Source: Subtercola sp. Z020
GTDB lineage: Bacteria > Actinomycetota > Actinomycetes > Actinomycetales > Microbacteriaceae
Direction: 5' to 3'
Assembly (NCBI RefSeq): GCF_002931235.1
Contig: NZ_PSTT01000094.1
Coordinates: 1 to 64,000, forward strand
DNA: 64,000 nucleotides
A program made the position numbers and the translations under genes. The number at the start of each line of letters is the position of its first letter. Position 1 is the first letter of the stretch. Positions 7,776 to 15,837 of the stretch are shown in pieces. The notes under the pieces are model-generated. The model saw only the letters and a list, made by a program, of their open reading frames with translations, had not been told where the DNA came from and did not search any database.

Positions 7776-7862
7776 TGGTGCGCGAAGGGGGACTTGAACC
7801 CCCACGTCCTTACGAACACACGGACCTGAACCGTGCGCGTCTACCAATTCCGCCACTCGCGC
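7776..7862 (-). tRNA. tRNA-Leu (CAG)
   Basis: An 87-nt cloverleaf with CCA encoded at 7778-7776. The 7-bp acceptor stem is GCGCGAG paired with the segment before discriminator A. The anticodon loop is TTCAGGT, giving CAG (reads CUG). The long variable arm and the GTTCAAGTC T-loop fit class II tRNA-Leu. A TAATCT sequence upstream at about 7874-7879 could be its -10 box. Confidence 0.95.
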
Positions 7863-8058
7863 CAACTCAGCGAGATTAGCACTGAAAGCGCCGAATCCGA
7901 AAACGAGGCCCGCGGGCGACCACTCCTCCACAGGCTTCGAATGGCCCCGGAGTTCTGCACTGCAGGCCTTTAACACCCTCGGCAAGTAACATCTGTCGTA
8001 GCATTCATGCCGACGCCTGTGCCCTGCTCTGCGGCGGCACACCGAATTTGGGAGACGT

Positions 8059-9081
8059 GTGGGAATACTGGACAACTTCGAGAAAGGTCTCGAGCGCGCC
8101 GTCAACGGCGCCTTCGCGAAGACCTTTCGCTCGGGGCTGCAACCGGTTGAGATCAGCTCCGCACTCAAGCGCGAGCTCGACACCAAGGCGGCGGTCGTCT
8201 CGCGCGACCGCATCCTCGTGCCCAACAGTTTTCGCGTGCTCGTCGGCTCGAGCGACTTCCAGCGCATGAAGGGCCTCGGCCCGACCCTCGTCGACGAACT
8301 CACCCAGGTCGTGCAGAAGCACGCCTCGGCGCAGGGCTTCCAGTTCGCCGGCAGCGTCAGCGTCACACTCGTCGAGCAACCGCGCCTGAACACCGGCCTG
8401 CTCGAGATCGAGAGTTCCACGGTGCAGCGCGACGTCGTCTGGAGCCCGGTTCTCGACGTCGCCGGCAAGCGCTACCCCCTCACCCGCGCCCGCACGGTCA
8501 TCGGCCGCGGCCGCGAGGCAGACATCACTGTCGAAGACACCGGCATCTCGCGCAAGCACATCGAGATCCTGTGGGACGGCAAGAACGCCGAGGTGCGCGA
8601 CCTCGGCTCCACGAACGGCTCCCAGCTGAACGGCCAGGCGGTGACGCGGGCCGTCGTCGAGCCCGACTCGGTCATCCAGATCGGTCGCACCCGCGTGGTC
8701 TTCCGCGTTCTCGCCCAGGCGTCGGATGTCGCGGCCTTCGCCGAGGCCACGCCGCAGCCCGGTTCGGTCGATGCCGGCGCGAACGCCTCCGCAGCCGCAC
8801 CACGGCCGGCCGCTCGCGCTGCCGCCCCGGAGGCCCCGGCTGCGCCCGCAGAAGCGGCGAAGGCTGCGCCGCCGGTGGAATCGCCGCGGCGCGCTGCCGC
8901 GGCAGCGGCCGCCGACCCCGCCGCAGAGGCGCCGCGCCGCGCGAAGCGCGCGCCCCAGAAACCGCGCTCGAATCGCCGGGACCAGCCCGCAGACGCCGCG
9001 GCAGACCCCTTTCCCCTCGACGATCAGGCACCGGATGAGAGCCAGCCGCCAGAGCCCGGCGGATTCCGGTGGAATCTATGA
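8059..9081 (+). CDS. fhaA: FhaA: DUF3662 and FHA domain protein
   Basis: Phosphothreonine-binding adaptor of 340 residues for cell-wall synthesis control. Residues 1-115 are the DUF3662 domain (MGILDNFEKGLERAVNGAF at the start). The FHA domain spans about 140-205, with the phosphopeptide-binding GRGREADI, SRKHIE and STNGS motifs. The linker to the C-terminus (about 220-320) is Ala/Pro-rich and disordered. In mycobacteria FhaA binds the phosphorylated MurJ partner and the PknB/PstP pathway. Here it opens the fhaA-fhaB-pstP-rodA-pbpA-pknA cluster and overlaps fhaB by four bases. GTG 8059 has GGGAG upstream and gives the family's start. A TAGCAT at 7999-8004 may be the -10 element of the operon. 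Confidence 0.93.
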   Translation: MGILDNFEKGLERAVNGAFAKTFRSGLQPVEISSALKRELDTKAAVVSRDRILVPNSFRVLVGSSDFQRMKGLGPTLVDELTQVVQKHASAQGFQFAGSVSVTLVEQPRLNTGLLEIESSTVQRDVVWSPVLDVAGKRYPLTRARTVIGRGREADITVEDTGISRKHIEILWDGKNAEVRDLGSTNGSQLNGQAVTRAVVEPDSVIQIGRTRVVFRVLAQASDVAAFAEATPQPGSVDAGANASAAAPRPAARAAAPEAPAAPAEAAKAAPPVESPRRAAAAAAADPAAEAPRRAKRAPQKPRSNRRDQPADAAADPFPLDDQAPDESQPPEPGGFRWNL

Positions 9082-9761
9082 GTGAACTCACCCTCCTGAT
9101 CCTGCGTTTCGGCTTTCTGGCGTTGCTCTGGGTCTTCGTCTTCGTGATCGTCTATGCGATGCGCTCCGATCTCTTCGGCCAGCGCGTGCGCAAGATGCGC
9201 GACCCTGCGGGCACCGCGGCATCCGCCGGCAGCGCCGCCGCAGCGGGCTTCTCGCCCCCTCCGCAGAACGCCGCCGTCGGGGCTCCCCCCGCGCAGGCGC
9301 CGATGCAGCCCGCCCCCGGGGCACACGGCGTCGTGGTCGGCGCCGCCGCATCCTCTGCCGGGCTGCCCGACACGTCGCACCCGCCCACACCGCCGCCGCA
9401 GTCGAAGGTGCCGGTGTTCACCCCGCTCGAGGGTTCGAGCGCCGGGGTGCATCCGCGGGCGACGACCAGCAACGCACACAAGCTCGTCATCACCTCCGGC
9501 ACCAAGGCCGGAACGGAGATCGAGCTCGGCGTCGACCCGCTCACCATCGGCCGCTCCACCGATTCGAGTGTCGTCATCCGCGACGACTACACCTCCACGC
9601 ACCACGCGCGCCTGCTCAACTGGAACAACGAGTGGGTGATCCAGGATCTGGATTCGACCAACGGCACATACCTCGACGGCAAGCGGGTCACCCAGCCCGC
9701 CCCCGTTCCGCTCAACACCCCGGTCAGAATTGGTTCCACCAGTTTTGAACTGCGGCGCTAG
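9078..9761 (+). CDS. fhaB: FhaB: membrane-anchored FHA domain protein
   Basis: Second FHA adaptor, 227 residues from ATG 9078. Residues 5-27 are a single transmembrane helix, about 30-130 a Pro/Ala-rich linker, and about 140-225 the FHA domain (IGRSTDSSV, THHARL, STNGTYLDG). In mycobacteria the equivalent protein (FipA/FhaB) links Ser/Thr kinase signalling with FtsZ and FtsQ. The start overlaps the fhaA stop as ATGA, giving translational coupling. An in-frame GTG at 9069 is possible but less likely because the overlap is the canonical arrangement. The stop is 12 bases before pstP. Confidence 0.92.
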   Translation: MSELTLLILRFGFLALLWVFVFVIVYAMRSDLFGQRVRKMRDPAGTAASAGSAAAAGFSPPPQNAAVGAPPAQAPMQPAPGAHGVVVGAAASSAGLPDTSHPPTPPPQSKVPVFTPLEGSSAGVHPRATTSNAHKLVITSGTKAGTEIELGVDPLTIGRSTDSSVVIRDDYTSTHHARLLNWNNEWVIQDLDSTNGTYLDGKRVTQPAPVPLNTPVRIGSTSFELRR

Positions 9762-9773
9762 GCGGCCCCTCCC

Positions 9774-11021
9774 ATGGCACTGGTCACGGAGAGCGCAGCG
9801 GTCTCCCACGTCGGGCGCGTGCGCTCGAACAACCAAGACAGCGGGTACGCCGGCCAGTCGTTGTTCGCTGTGGCCGACGGCATGGGCGGCCACGCCGGTG
9901 GCGACGTCGCGAGCGCTCTGGCGCTGAACAAGCTGCTCGAGATCGATGGCGAGTACAGCTCGGCGGTCGACGCGGAGTTCGCCCTGCAGGAGGCGATCGT
10001 CAGCGCGAACGCGATCCTCGCCGAGGCCGTGTACGAGCATCCGGAGCTCACCGGCATGGGCACCACGCTCTCCGCCCTCGTGCGGGTGGGCCACAGCGTC
10101 GCCCTCGCGCACATCGGAGACTCACGCATCTACCGCTTCCGTGACGGCAAGCTCACCCAGATCACGACCGACCACACGTTCGTGCAGCGCCTCGTCGACA
10201 ACGGCCGCATCACCGCAGAGGAGGCGAAGGTGCATCCGCGCCGCTCGGTTCTCATGCGCGTGCTCGGCGATGTCGACTCCACCCCCGACGTCGACCTGCA
10301 GGTGATGGACACGCGGCCGGGCGACCGGTGGCTGCTCTGCTCCGACGGGCTCACCGGGGTCGTCGAGAACGACGACATCGCCAAAACCCTTGCCGAGCAT
10401 CCCGCTCCCCAGGAGGTGGCCGACCTGCTCGTGAAGGAGAGCCTCGACCACGGCGCACCTGACAACGTCACCGTCGTGGTCGTCGACATCAGCGAATCGT
10501 TCACCGGTAGCACCTACATCGCCCAGACGGTGGGCGCCGCATCACGCCCCGTGGCGTATGGCGGGGCACAGGGCAAGAAGGCGACGCGGATGCCCGGCCT
10601 CCGCCTGCACCCGCGAGGCCCCGGTTCCGCCGAACCGTCGCACTTCGAGGCGCAGGGCGACGACTACCTCGACGAGTTGATCGACGAAGACCGGCGCCGC
10701 AGCCGCAAGCGCAAGCTCACCTGGCTCATCGGCGGTGTCGTCGTGGTCGTCGCCATCGCGGCGGCTCTGCTGCTCGGCTACCAGTGGACGCAGACGCGCT
10801 ACTTCGTCGGCCAGACCAACGGTCACGTCGCCATCTACCAGGGCATCCAGCAGACCATCGGCCCGATCTCCCTCTCGCACGTGTACGAAGACACCGGAAT
10901 CAGCATCGACCAACTTCCCGCCTACATGCAGACGCAGGTCGAGAGCACCATCAGCGCCGACACGATCGACGCTGCCAGGGCGACCGTGCAGAGCATCAGC
11001 GACACGGTGCCACGTGGTTAG
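9774..11021 (+). CDS. pstP: PstP: PP2C-type Ser/Thr phosphatase
   Basis: Membrane-bound phosphatase of 415 residues that reverses PknA/PknB phosphorylation. The PP2C metal-binding motifs are present: SHVGRVRSNNQDS (residues 11-23), ADGMGGHAGG (34-43), HIGDSRIYRF (about 115), SDGLTG and DNVTVVVV (about 235). A single transmembrane helix follows at about 315-333 after a basic stretch (RRRSRKRK), and the C-terminal about 75 residues are extracytoplasmic. The cognate kinases lie downstream in the same operon. It overlaps the rodA start by eight bases, so the two are translationally coupled. Confidence 0.93.
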   Translation: MALVTESAAVSHVGRVRSNNQDSGYAGQSLFAVADGMGGHAGGDVASALALNKLLEIDGEYSSAVDAEFALQEAIVSANAILAEAVYEHPELTGMGTTLSALVRVGHSVALAHIGDSRIYRFRDGKLTQITTDHTFVQRLVDNGRITAEEAKVHPRRSVLMRVLGDVDSTPDVDLQVMDTRPGDRWLLCSDGLTGVVENDDIAKTLAEHPAPQEVADLLVKESLDHGAPDNVTVVVVDISESFTGSTYIAQTVGAASRPVAYGGAQGKKATRMPGLRLHPRGPGSAEPSHFEAQGDDYLDELIDEDRRRSRKRKLTWLIGGVVVVVAIAAALLLGYQWTQTRYFVGQTNGHVAIYQGIQQTIGPISLSHVYEDTGISIDQLPAYMQTQVESTISADTIDAARATVQSISDTVPRG

Positions 11022-12414
11022 CCGCGAGGCCGCCGTGGCCGCTCCTGCCGTCAAGCCGGGCGAGAAGCCGGTGCGCCGCATCCACGTGCCCGAGAAGCTC
11101 CGCAACCTCGAGATCTTCCTCCTGCTCTTCGCCTGCCTCGCGAATGCGGGCGCAGTCGTGATGGTTCAACTCGGCTCCAGCGGAACCGTCGACTATGGCC
11201 AGGTCGCGCTGCTCGGCGCCGGTCTGTCGGTGCTGGTCGTCGGGGCGCACATCGCCCTGCGGTTCGTCGCGCCGAACGCCGATCCGTTCATCCTGCCGAT
11301 CGCCACCCTGCTGAACGGCATCGGTATCGCCGAGATCTACCGCATCGACCTGCAGATTCCGGGCAACGTGGGCTGGGAGAGCACCGCCGTGCGGCAGGTG
11401 GTGTGGAGCGCGATCGCCATCGTCGCCGCGCTCGTGGTGATCATCGCGCTGCGCAACCACCGCGTGCTGCAGCGCTACACCTACGTCTTCATGGCCATCT
11501 CGGGCTTCCTGCTGCTCCTCCCGCTGCTGCCCGGAATCGGCAAGGAGGTGTACGGCGCCCGCGTCTGGATCGGCGTCGGCCCGCTCTCGTTCCAGCCGGG
11601 TGAGGTCGCGAAGATCGCGCTGGCGATCTTCTTCGCCGGCTATCTCGTCTCGCGACGCGACAGCCTGTCGGCGGTCGGCCGCAAGGTGCTCGGCATGCGG
11701 TTCCCGCGCGGGCGGGACCTCGGTCCGATCCTGGTGATCTGGGCGGCCTCGATGTCGGTCATCATCTTCCAGCGCGACCTCGGCACCGCCCTGCTCTACT
11801 TCGGGCTCTTCGTGGTGATGATCTACGTCGCCACCGCGCGGCTCAGTTGGGTGATCATCGGTGTCGGCCTGTTCCTCGGCGGGGCGCTCATCGCGAGCCA
11901 GGTTCTCGTCTACGTCAACGACCGGTTCTCGAACTGGCTGAACCCGTTCGCCTCCGTGAACTACGACGCGCAGGGCGGCAGCTACCAGCTCGTGCAGGGC
12001 CTGTTCGGGCTCGCGAACGGCGGCCTCATCGGCACGGGCCTCGGCCAGGGCCAGCCCGACATCACGCCCCTGGCGCAGAGCGACTACATCGTCGCCAGCC
12101 TCGGCGAGGAGCTCGGCATGGCCGGCCTGTTCGCCATCCTCGCGCTCTACCTGCTCTTCATCGCCCGCGGGCTCCGCATCAGCTTCGCGGGCAACGACGA
12201 CTTCGGCCGCCTGCTCGGCATCGGCCTGACCTTTGTCATCGCCCTGCAGTGCTTCATCGTCATCGGCGGGGTCACCCGCGTCATCCCGCTCACCGGTCTC
12301 ACGACCCCGTTCCTCGCCGCCGGCGGCTCGTCGCTCGTGGCCAACTGGATCATCGTGGCGCTCCTCCTCCGCCTCTCAGACACGGTGCGCAATCAGCCAA
12401 GGTTGGTGGTCTAG
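11014..12414 (+). CDS. rodA: RodA/FtsW-family peptidoglycan glycosyltransferase
   Basis: SEDS-family polymerase of 466 residues that builds glycan strands from lipid II, working with the class B PBP encoded next. About ten membrane helices follow a 30-residue cytoplasmic N-terminus. SEDS hallmarks are GARVWIGVGPLSFQPGEVAKI, FQRDLGTALLYFGLF and the C-terminal VIPLTGLTTPFLAAGGSS. The start was set at GTG 11014, inside the last codons of pstP, because the frame further upstream is antisense-like shadow within pstP. RodA rather than FtsW is assigned because of the PBP/kinase cluster; the division FtsW is normally in the dcw cluster. Confidence 0.93.
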   Translation: MVSREAAVAAPAVKPGEKPVRRIHVPEKLRNLEIFLLLFACLANAGAVVMVQLGSSGTVDYGQVALLGAGLSVLVVGAHIALRFVAPNADPFILPIATLLNGIGIAEIYRIDLQIPGNVGWESTAVRQVVWSAIAIVAALVVIIALRNHRVLQRYTYVFMAISGFLLLLPLLPGIGKEVYGARVWIGVGPLSFQPGEVAKIALAIFFAGYLVSRRDSLSAVGRKVLGMRFPRGRDLGPILVIWAASMSVIIFQRDLGTALLYFGLFVVMIYVATARLSWVIIGVGLFLGGALIASQVLVYVNDRFSNWLNPFASVNYDAQGGSYQLVQGLFGLANGGLIGTGLGQGQPDITPLAQSDYIVASLGEELGMAGLFAILALYLLFIARGLRISFAGNDDFGRLLGIGLTFVIALQCFIVIGGVTRVIPLTGLTTPFLAAGGSSLVANWIIVALLLRLSDTVRNQPRLVV

Positions 12415-12419
12415 AACCC

Positions 12420-13874
12420 ATGAACAGGGAACTCAAACGCGTCACCATCGTCATTCTCGCGATGTTCGCAGCGCTCTTCCTCTCGGTGACGACCATCCAG
12501 TTCTTCTCCGCAGACACCCTGGCCGGAGACTCCCGCAACGCGCGCACCATCAACAACAGCTATTCGAAGGAGCGCGGCGCCATCCTGGTCGCCGGCCAGC
12601 CCATCGCGCAGAGCGTGCCCTCGGCCGACCAGTACAAGTACCAGCGCACCTACACAAACGGCCCCCTCTACAGCGCCGTCACCGGCTACTTCACGCTCGA
12701 CCAGGGCTCCAGCGGCATCGAGGCCGCCATGAACGACGAACTCAGCGGCACCTCGGGCAGCCAGTTCCTCAGCCAGTTGAACAGCATCGTCACCGGGCAG
12801 AACCCACAGGGGGCCTCCGTCGAGCTGACCATCGACCCCGCTGTGCAGCAGGCCGCGTACGACGCTCTCGGCAGCCAGACCGGCGCGGTCATCGCCGTCG
12901 AACCGAAGACCGGCCGCATCCTGGCCATGGTGTCGAAGCCCGACTACGACCCGAACATCCTCGCCGTGCACGACACCGACGCCGTCATCCAGCAGTACGA
13001 CGCTCTGATCGCCGACTCGGGCAACCCGCTGATCAACCGCACGCTCGGCGGAGACCTCGACCCGCCCGGTTCGACGTTCAAGATCGTGACGTCGTCGGCG
13101 GCCCTGCAGAATGCCGGCCTCACTGAAGACCACCAGTTGCCGAACCCCGCGGGCTACCAGCTGCCGCAGAGCACGAACGTCGTGTCGAACGCCGGTGGCG
13201 GCACCTGCGGCCCGGGCGACACCGTCAGCATCAGAACCGCTTTCGTTCTCTCCTGCAACATCCCGATGGCCGAGCTCGGCGTCGAGATGGGCGACAAGGC
13301 CCTCACCGACATGGCCAACGCCTACGGCTACAACTCCGACTTCGATTCGCCGATCCCCGTCGAGGCGAGCCAGTTCCCGCCTCTCGAAGACGACTCGCGT
13401 CTCGCCCTGTCGTCGTTCGGGCAGGCCAGCGTGCGCTCGTCGCCGATGCAGATCGTCGAGCAGTCGATGGCTGTCGCCAACGGCGGTTCGATCATGACGC
13501 CGACGCTCGTCGACGACGTTCGGGCGCCCGATCTGACGATGCTGAAGCAGTTCGAGGCCAAGAAGCTCGCCGACCCCATCAACTCGGTAACAGCTTCGAC
13601 TCTTTCGTCGTGGATGGTCGAGGCGGTCAATTCCGGCGCGGCGACTAATGCAAGAATAGACGGAGTCAGTGTGGCCGGTAAGACGGGAACAGCGGAGAAC
13701 GGGACGGGCGATCCGTACACCCTCTGGTTCACAGGTTTTGCTCCTGCAGACAACCCACAGGTTGCAGTTGCAGTAGTGGTACAAAATGGCGGCGGACTAG
13801 GCGAATCCGGGTCGGGCAACGAGGTTGCCGCACCGATTGCCAAGAAAGTACTTGAGGCGGTGCTGAATAAATGA
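12420..13874 (+). CDS. pbpA: PbpA: class B penicillin-binding protein
   Basis: Bitopic transpeptidase of 484 residues that cross-links the glycan made by RodA. Residues 8-30 are the membrane anchor. The transpeptidase domain has all three motifs: S218-T-F-K221, S278-C-N280 and K421-T-G423. The N-terminal dimerisation module (about 40-130) is the short type found in actinobacterial PbpA. The start is five bases after the rodA stop. Its end overlaps pknA by four bases, so the synthase pair and the regulatory kinase are made from one message. The active-site serine motif uses Phe (STFK), normal for this family. Confidence 0.94.
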   Translation: MNRELKRVTIVILAMFAALFLSVTTIQFFSADTLAGDSRNARTINNSYSKERGAILVAGQPIAQSVPSADQYKYQRTYTNGPLYSAVTGYFTLDQGSSGIEAAMNDELSGTSGSQFLSQLNSIVTGQNPQGASVELTIDPAVQQAAYDALGSQTGAVIAVEPKTGRILAMVSKPDYDPNILAVHDTDAVIQQYDALIADSGNPLINRTLGGDLDPPGSTFKIVTSSAALQNAGLTEDHQLPNPAGYQLPQSTNVVSNAGGGTCGPGDTVSIRTAFVLSCNIPMAELGVEMGDKALTDMANAYGYNSDFDSPIPVEASQFPPLEDDSRLALSSFGQASVRSSPMQIVEQSMAVANGGSIMTPTLVDDVRAPDLTMLKQFEAKKLADPINSVTASTLSSWMVEAVNSGAATNARIDGVSVAGKTGTAENGTGDPYTLWFTGFAPADNPQVAVAVVVQNGGGLGESGSGNEVAAPIAKKVLEAVLNK

Positions 13875-15730
13875 GACCCACAGCAGGGCTCACCTTCGGG
13901 GGAAGGTACGAGCTTTCCACGCGCATTGCGATCGGTGGAATGGGCGAGGTCTGGCAGGCGACCGACCTGGTCATCGGGCGGAACGTCGCCATCAAGATCC
14001 TGAAAGACGAGTACCTCGGCGACCCGGGCTTTCTCGAGCGTTTTCGCGCCGAAGCCCGCCACGCGGCGCTGGTGAACCACGAGGGCATCGCGAACGTCTT
14101 CGACTACGGCGAAGAAGAGGGCAGCGCCTACCTCGTCATGGAGCTGGTTCCGGGCGAAGCCCTGTCGGCGATCCTCGAGCGGGAACACGTTCTGTCGACG
14201 GATCGCGTGCTCGACATCATCGCGCAGACCGCCTCGGCCCTGCAGGCGGCCCACAACGCCGGCCTCGTGCACCGCGACATCAAGCCGGGGAACCTGCTCA
14301 TCACCCCCGACGGCCGAGTGAAGATCACCGACTTCGGCATCGCACGCATCGCCGACCAGGTTCCCCTGACCGCCACCGGGCAGGTCATGGGCACCGTGCA
14401 GTACCTCTCGCCCGAGCAGGCGAGCGGGCAGTCCGCCTCGTCGACGACCGACATCTACTCGCTGGGCATCGTCGCGTACGAGTGCCTGGCCGGCAAGCGA
14501 CCGTTCAGCGGCGAGTCGCAGGTGGCCATCGCCATGGCCCAGATCAACGACGCTCCGCCGCCCCTCCCCGTGACCATCGCCGAGCCCGTGCGCAACCTCG
14601 TGCTCTCCTGCATCGCCAAGAAGCCGGCCGACCGCCCTGCCTCGGCGGCAGCTCTCGCGCGGGCGGCGACCGCACTGCGGCAGGGTGACGTCGCCCTGGC
14701 CGCCGCGGCTGTTCCCGCCGTTCTCGGCGACCGTCCGGCGCCCGCCGACACGGCGACCATGCTCATGCCCACCGCCGGCAACACCGGTGCGGGTGCAGGC
14801 GATCCGACGCAGGCGACCACCGTGCTCGGCGCGGCGGGCGCAGCTGGTGCCGGTGCCGCCTTCGGGTCGCTCGTCGGCGGCCCGGCGAACGGTGCGGGTG
14901 GCCCGAACGGCCCCGGCACGGCATCCCTCTCCACACTCGACGACGGCTCCGGGGAACCGGTCAAGAAGTCGCGCAGCCCGTGGACCTGGCCGCTCATCGT
15001 GCTGATCATCATCCTCGTGCTCGTTCTCGGTGGCACGATCTTCGCGCTGGCCACCAGCGGGTCGAACTCGGGGTCCGCTCCGACGACCAGCAGTGCTCCG
15101 CCGAGTTCCGCCCCGCCGAGCACACCGCCGCCGACCACGCCCACACCGACCGTCACCCCGAACACGGTCGTCGTGAACGACGCCGACCTGAAGGGCAAGA
15201 CGTTCGACGAGGCGGCCCAGATCCTCTCGAACCTCGGCCTCGGCGCCGAGCGGGTCACCAAGAACTCGGCACCGAGCACCGACCTGGTCGACGTCGTCTA
15301 CTCCGTGAGCCCGGTCGGCAACATCACCAAGGGCACGACGATCAGCCTGACGGTCTACGGTGACGCCGTCGCGCCGCCCGCCCCCACGTCGACGCCCACC
15401 GCAACACCGAAGGCCGTCGCTCCGAACGCGACCTTCGTCGTGTCGTGGGGCGCCTACAACTGCCCGTCGGGCACCACACTGTCGAGCTACGACATCGACC
15501 CCGGTGGGGCGACGGTCGCCATCCAGCCGGGAACGAACCCCGCGGCGACGCTCATCGCTCCGGCCACCGCCGAGACGCTCTCCATCTCCTACAAGGTGAC
15601 CTGCACGGCCACCGGCGCCGGCAGCGGGCTGCAGTCGGAATCGTCACCGGTACTCGAGCTCGTCATGACCGCAGCGCCGACCACCCCCACGGCGACGCCG
15701 ACCACCCCTGCTCCGACCCCGAAGGGCTGA
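13871..15730 (+). CDS. pknA: PknA: Ser/Thr protein kinase with PASTA and extra C-terminal domain
   Basis: Membrane receptor kinase of 619 residues. The kinase domain (about 12-275) shows the Gly loop IAIGGMGEV, Lys42, HRDIKPGN (D136) and DFG (D154), with GTVQYLSPEQ after the activation loop. A Gly/Ala-rich juxtamembrane linker leads to a transmembrane helix at about 377-400. Outside are a Thr/Pro-rich spacer, one PASTA-like repeat (about 435-500) and a further about 85-residue segment (starting ATFVVSWGAYNCPSG) with an all-beta, Fn3/Ig-like look, ending in a Thr/Pro tail. Mycobacterial PknA has no PASTA domain, so this architecture differs. Translation is coupled to pbpA through an ATGA overlap. 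Confidence 0.9.
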   Translation: MRPTAGLTFGGRYELSTRIAIGGMGEVWQATDLVIGRNVAIKILKDEYLGDPGFLERFRAEARHAALVNHEGIANVFDYGEEEGSAYLVMELVPGEALSAILEREHVLSTDRVLDIIAQTASALQAAHNAGLVHRDIKPGNLLITPDGRVKITDFGIARIADQVPLTATGQVMGTVQYLSPEQASGQSASSTTDIYSLGIVAYECLAGKRPFSGESQVAIAMAQINDAPPPLPVTIAEPVRNLVLSCIAKKPADRPASAAALARAATALRQGDVALAAAAVPAVLGDRPAPADTATMLMPTAGNTGAGAGDPTQATTVLGAAGAAGAGAAFGSLVGGPANGAGGPNGPGTASLSTLDDGSGEPVKKSRSPWTWPLIVLIIILVLVLGGTIFALATSGSNSGSAPTTSSAPPSSAPPSTPPPTTPTPTVTPNTVVVNDADLKGKTFDEAAQILSNLGLGAERVTKNSAPSTDLVDVVYSVSPVGNITKGTTISLTVYGDAVAPPAPTSTPTATPKAVAPNATFVVSWGAYNCPSGTTLSSYDIDPGGATVAIQPGTNPAATLIAPATAETLSISYKVTCTATGAGSGLQSESSPVLELVMTAAPTTPTATPTTPAPTPKG

Positions 15731-15837
15731 CCGGCCTTCCCCCGGGAGCGTCAGATGCACCAGCTACACTCACACGACCATCCTTCCGCCACCTGACCCC
15801 GCCCTGGCCCGACGCCAGCCGACCCTGGAGCCACACC

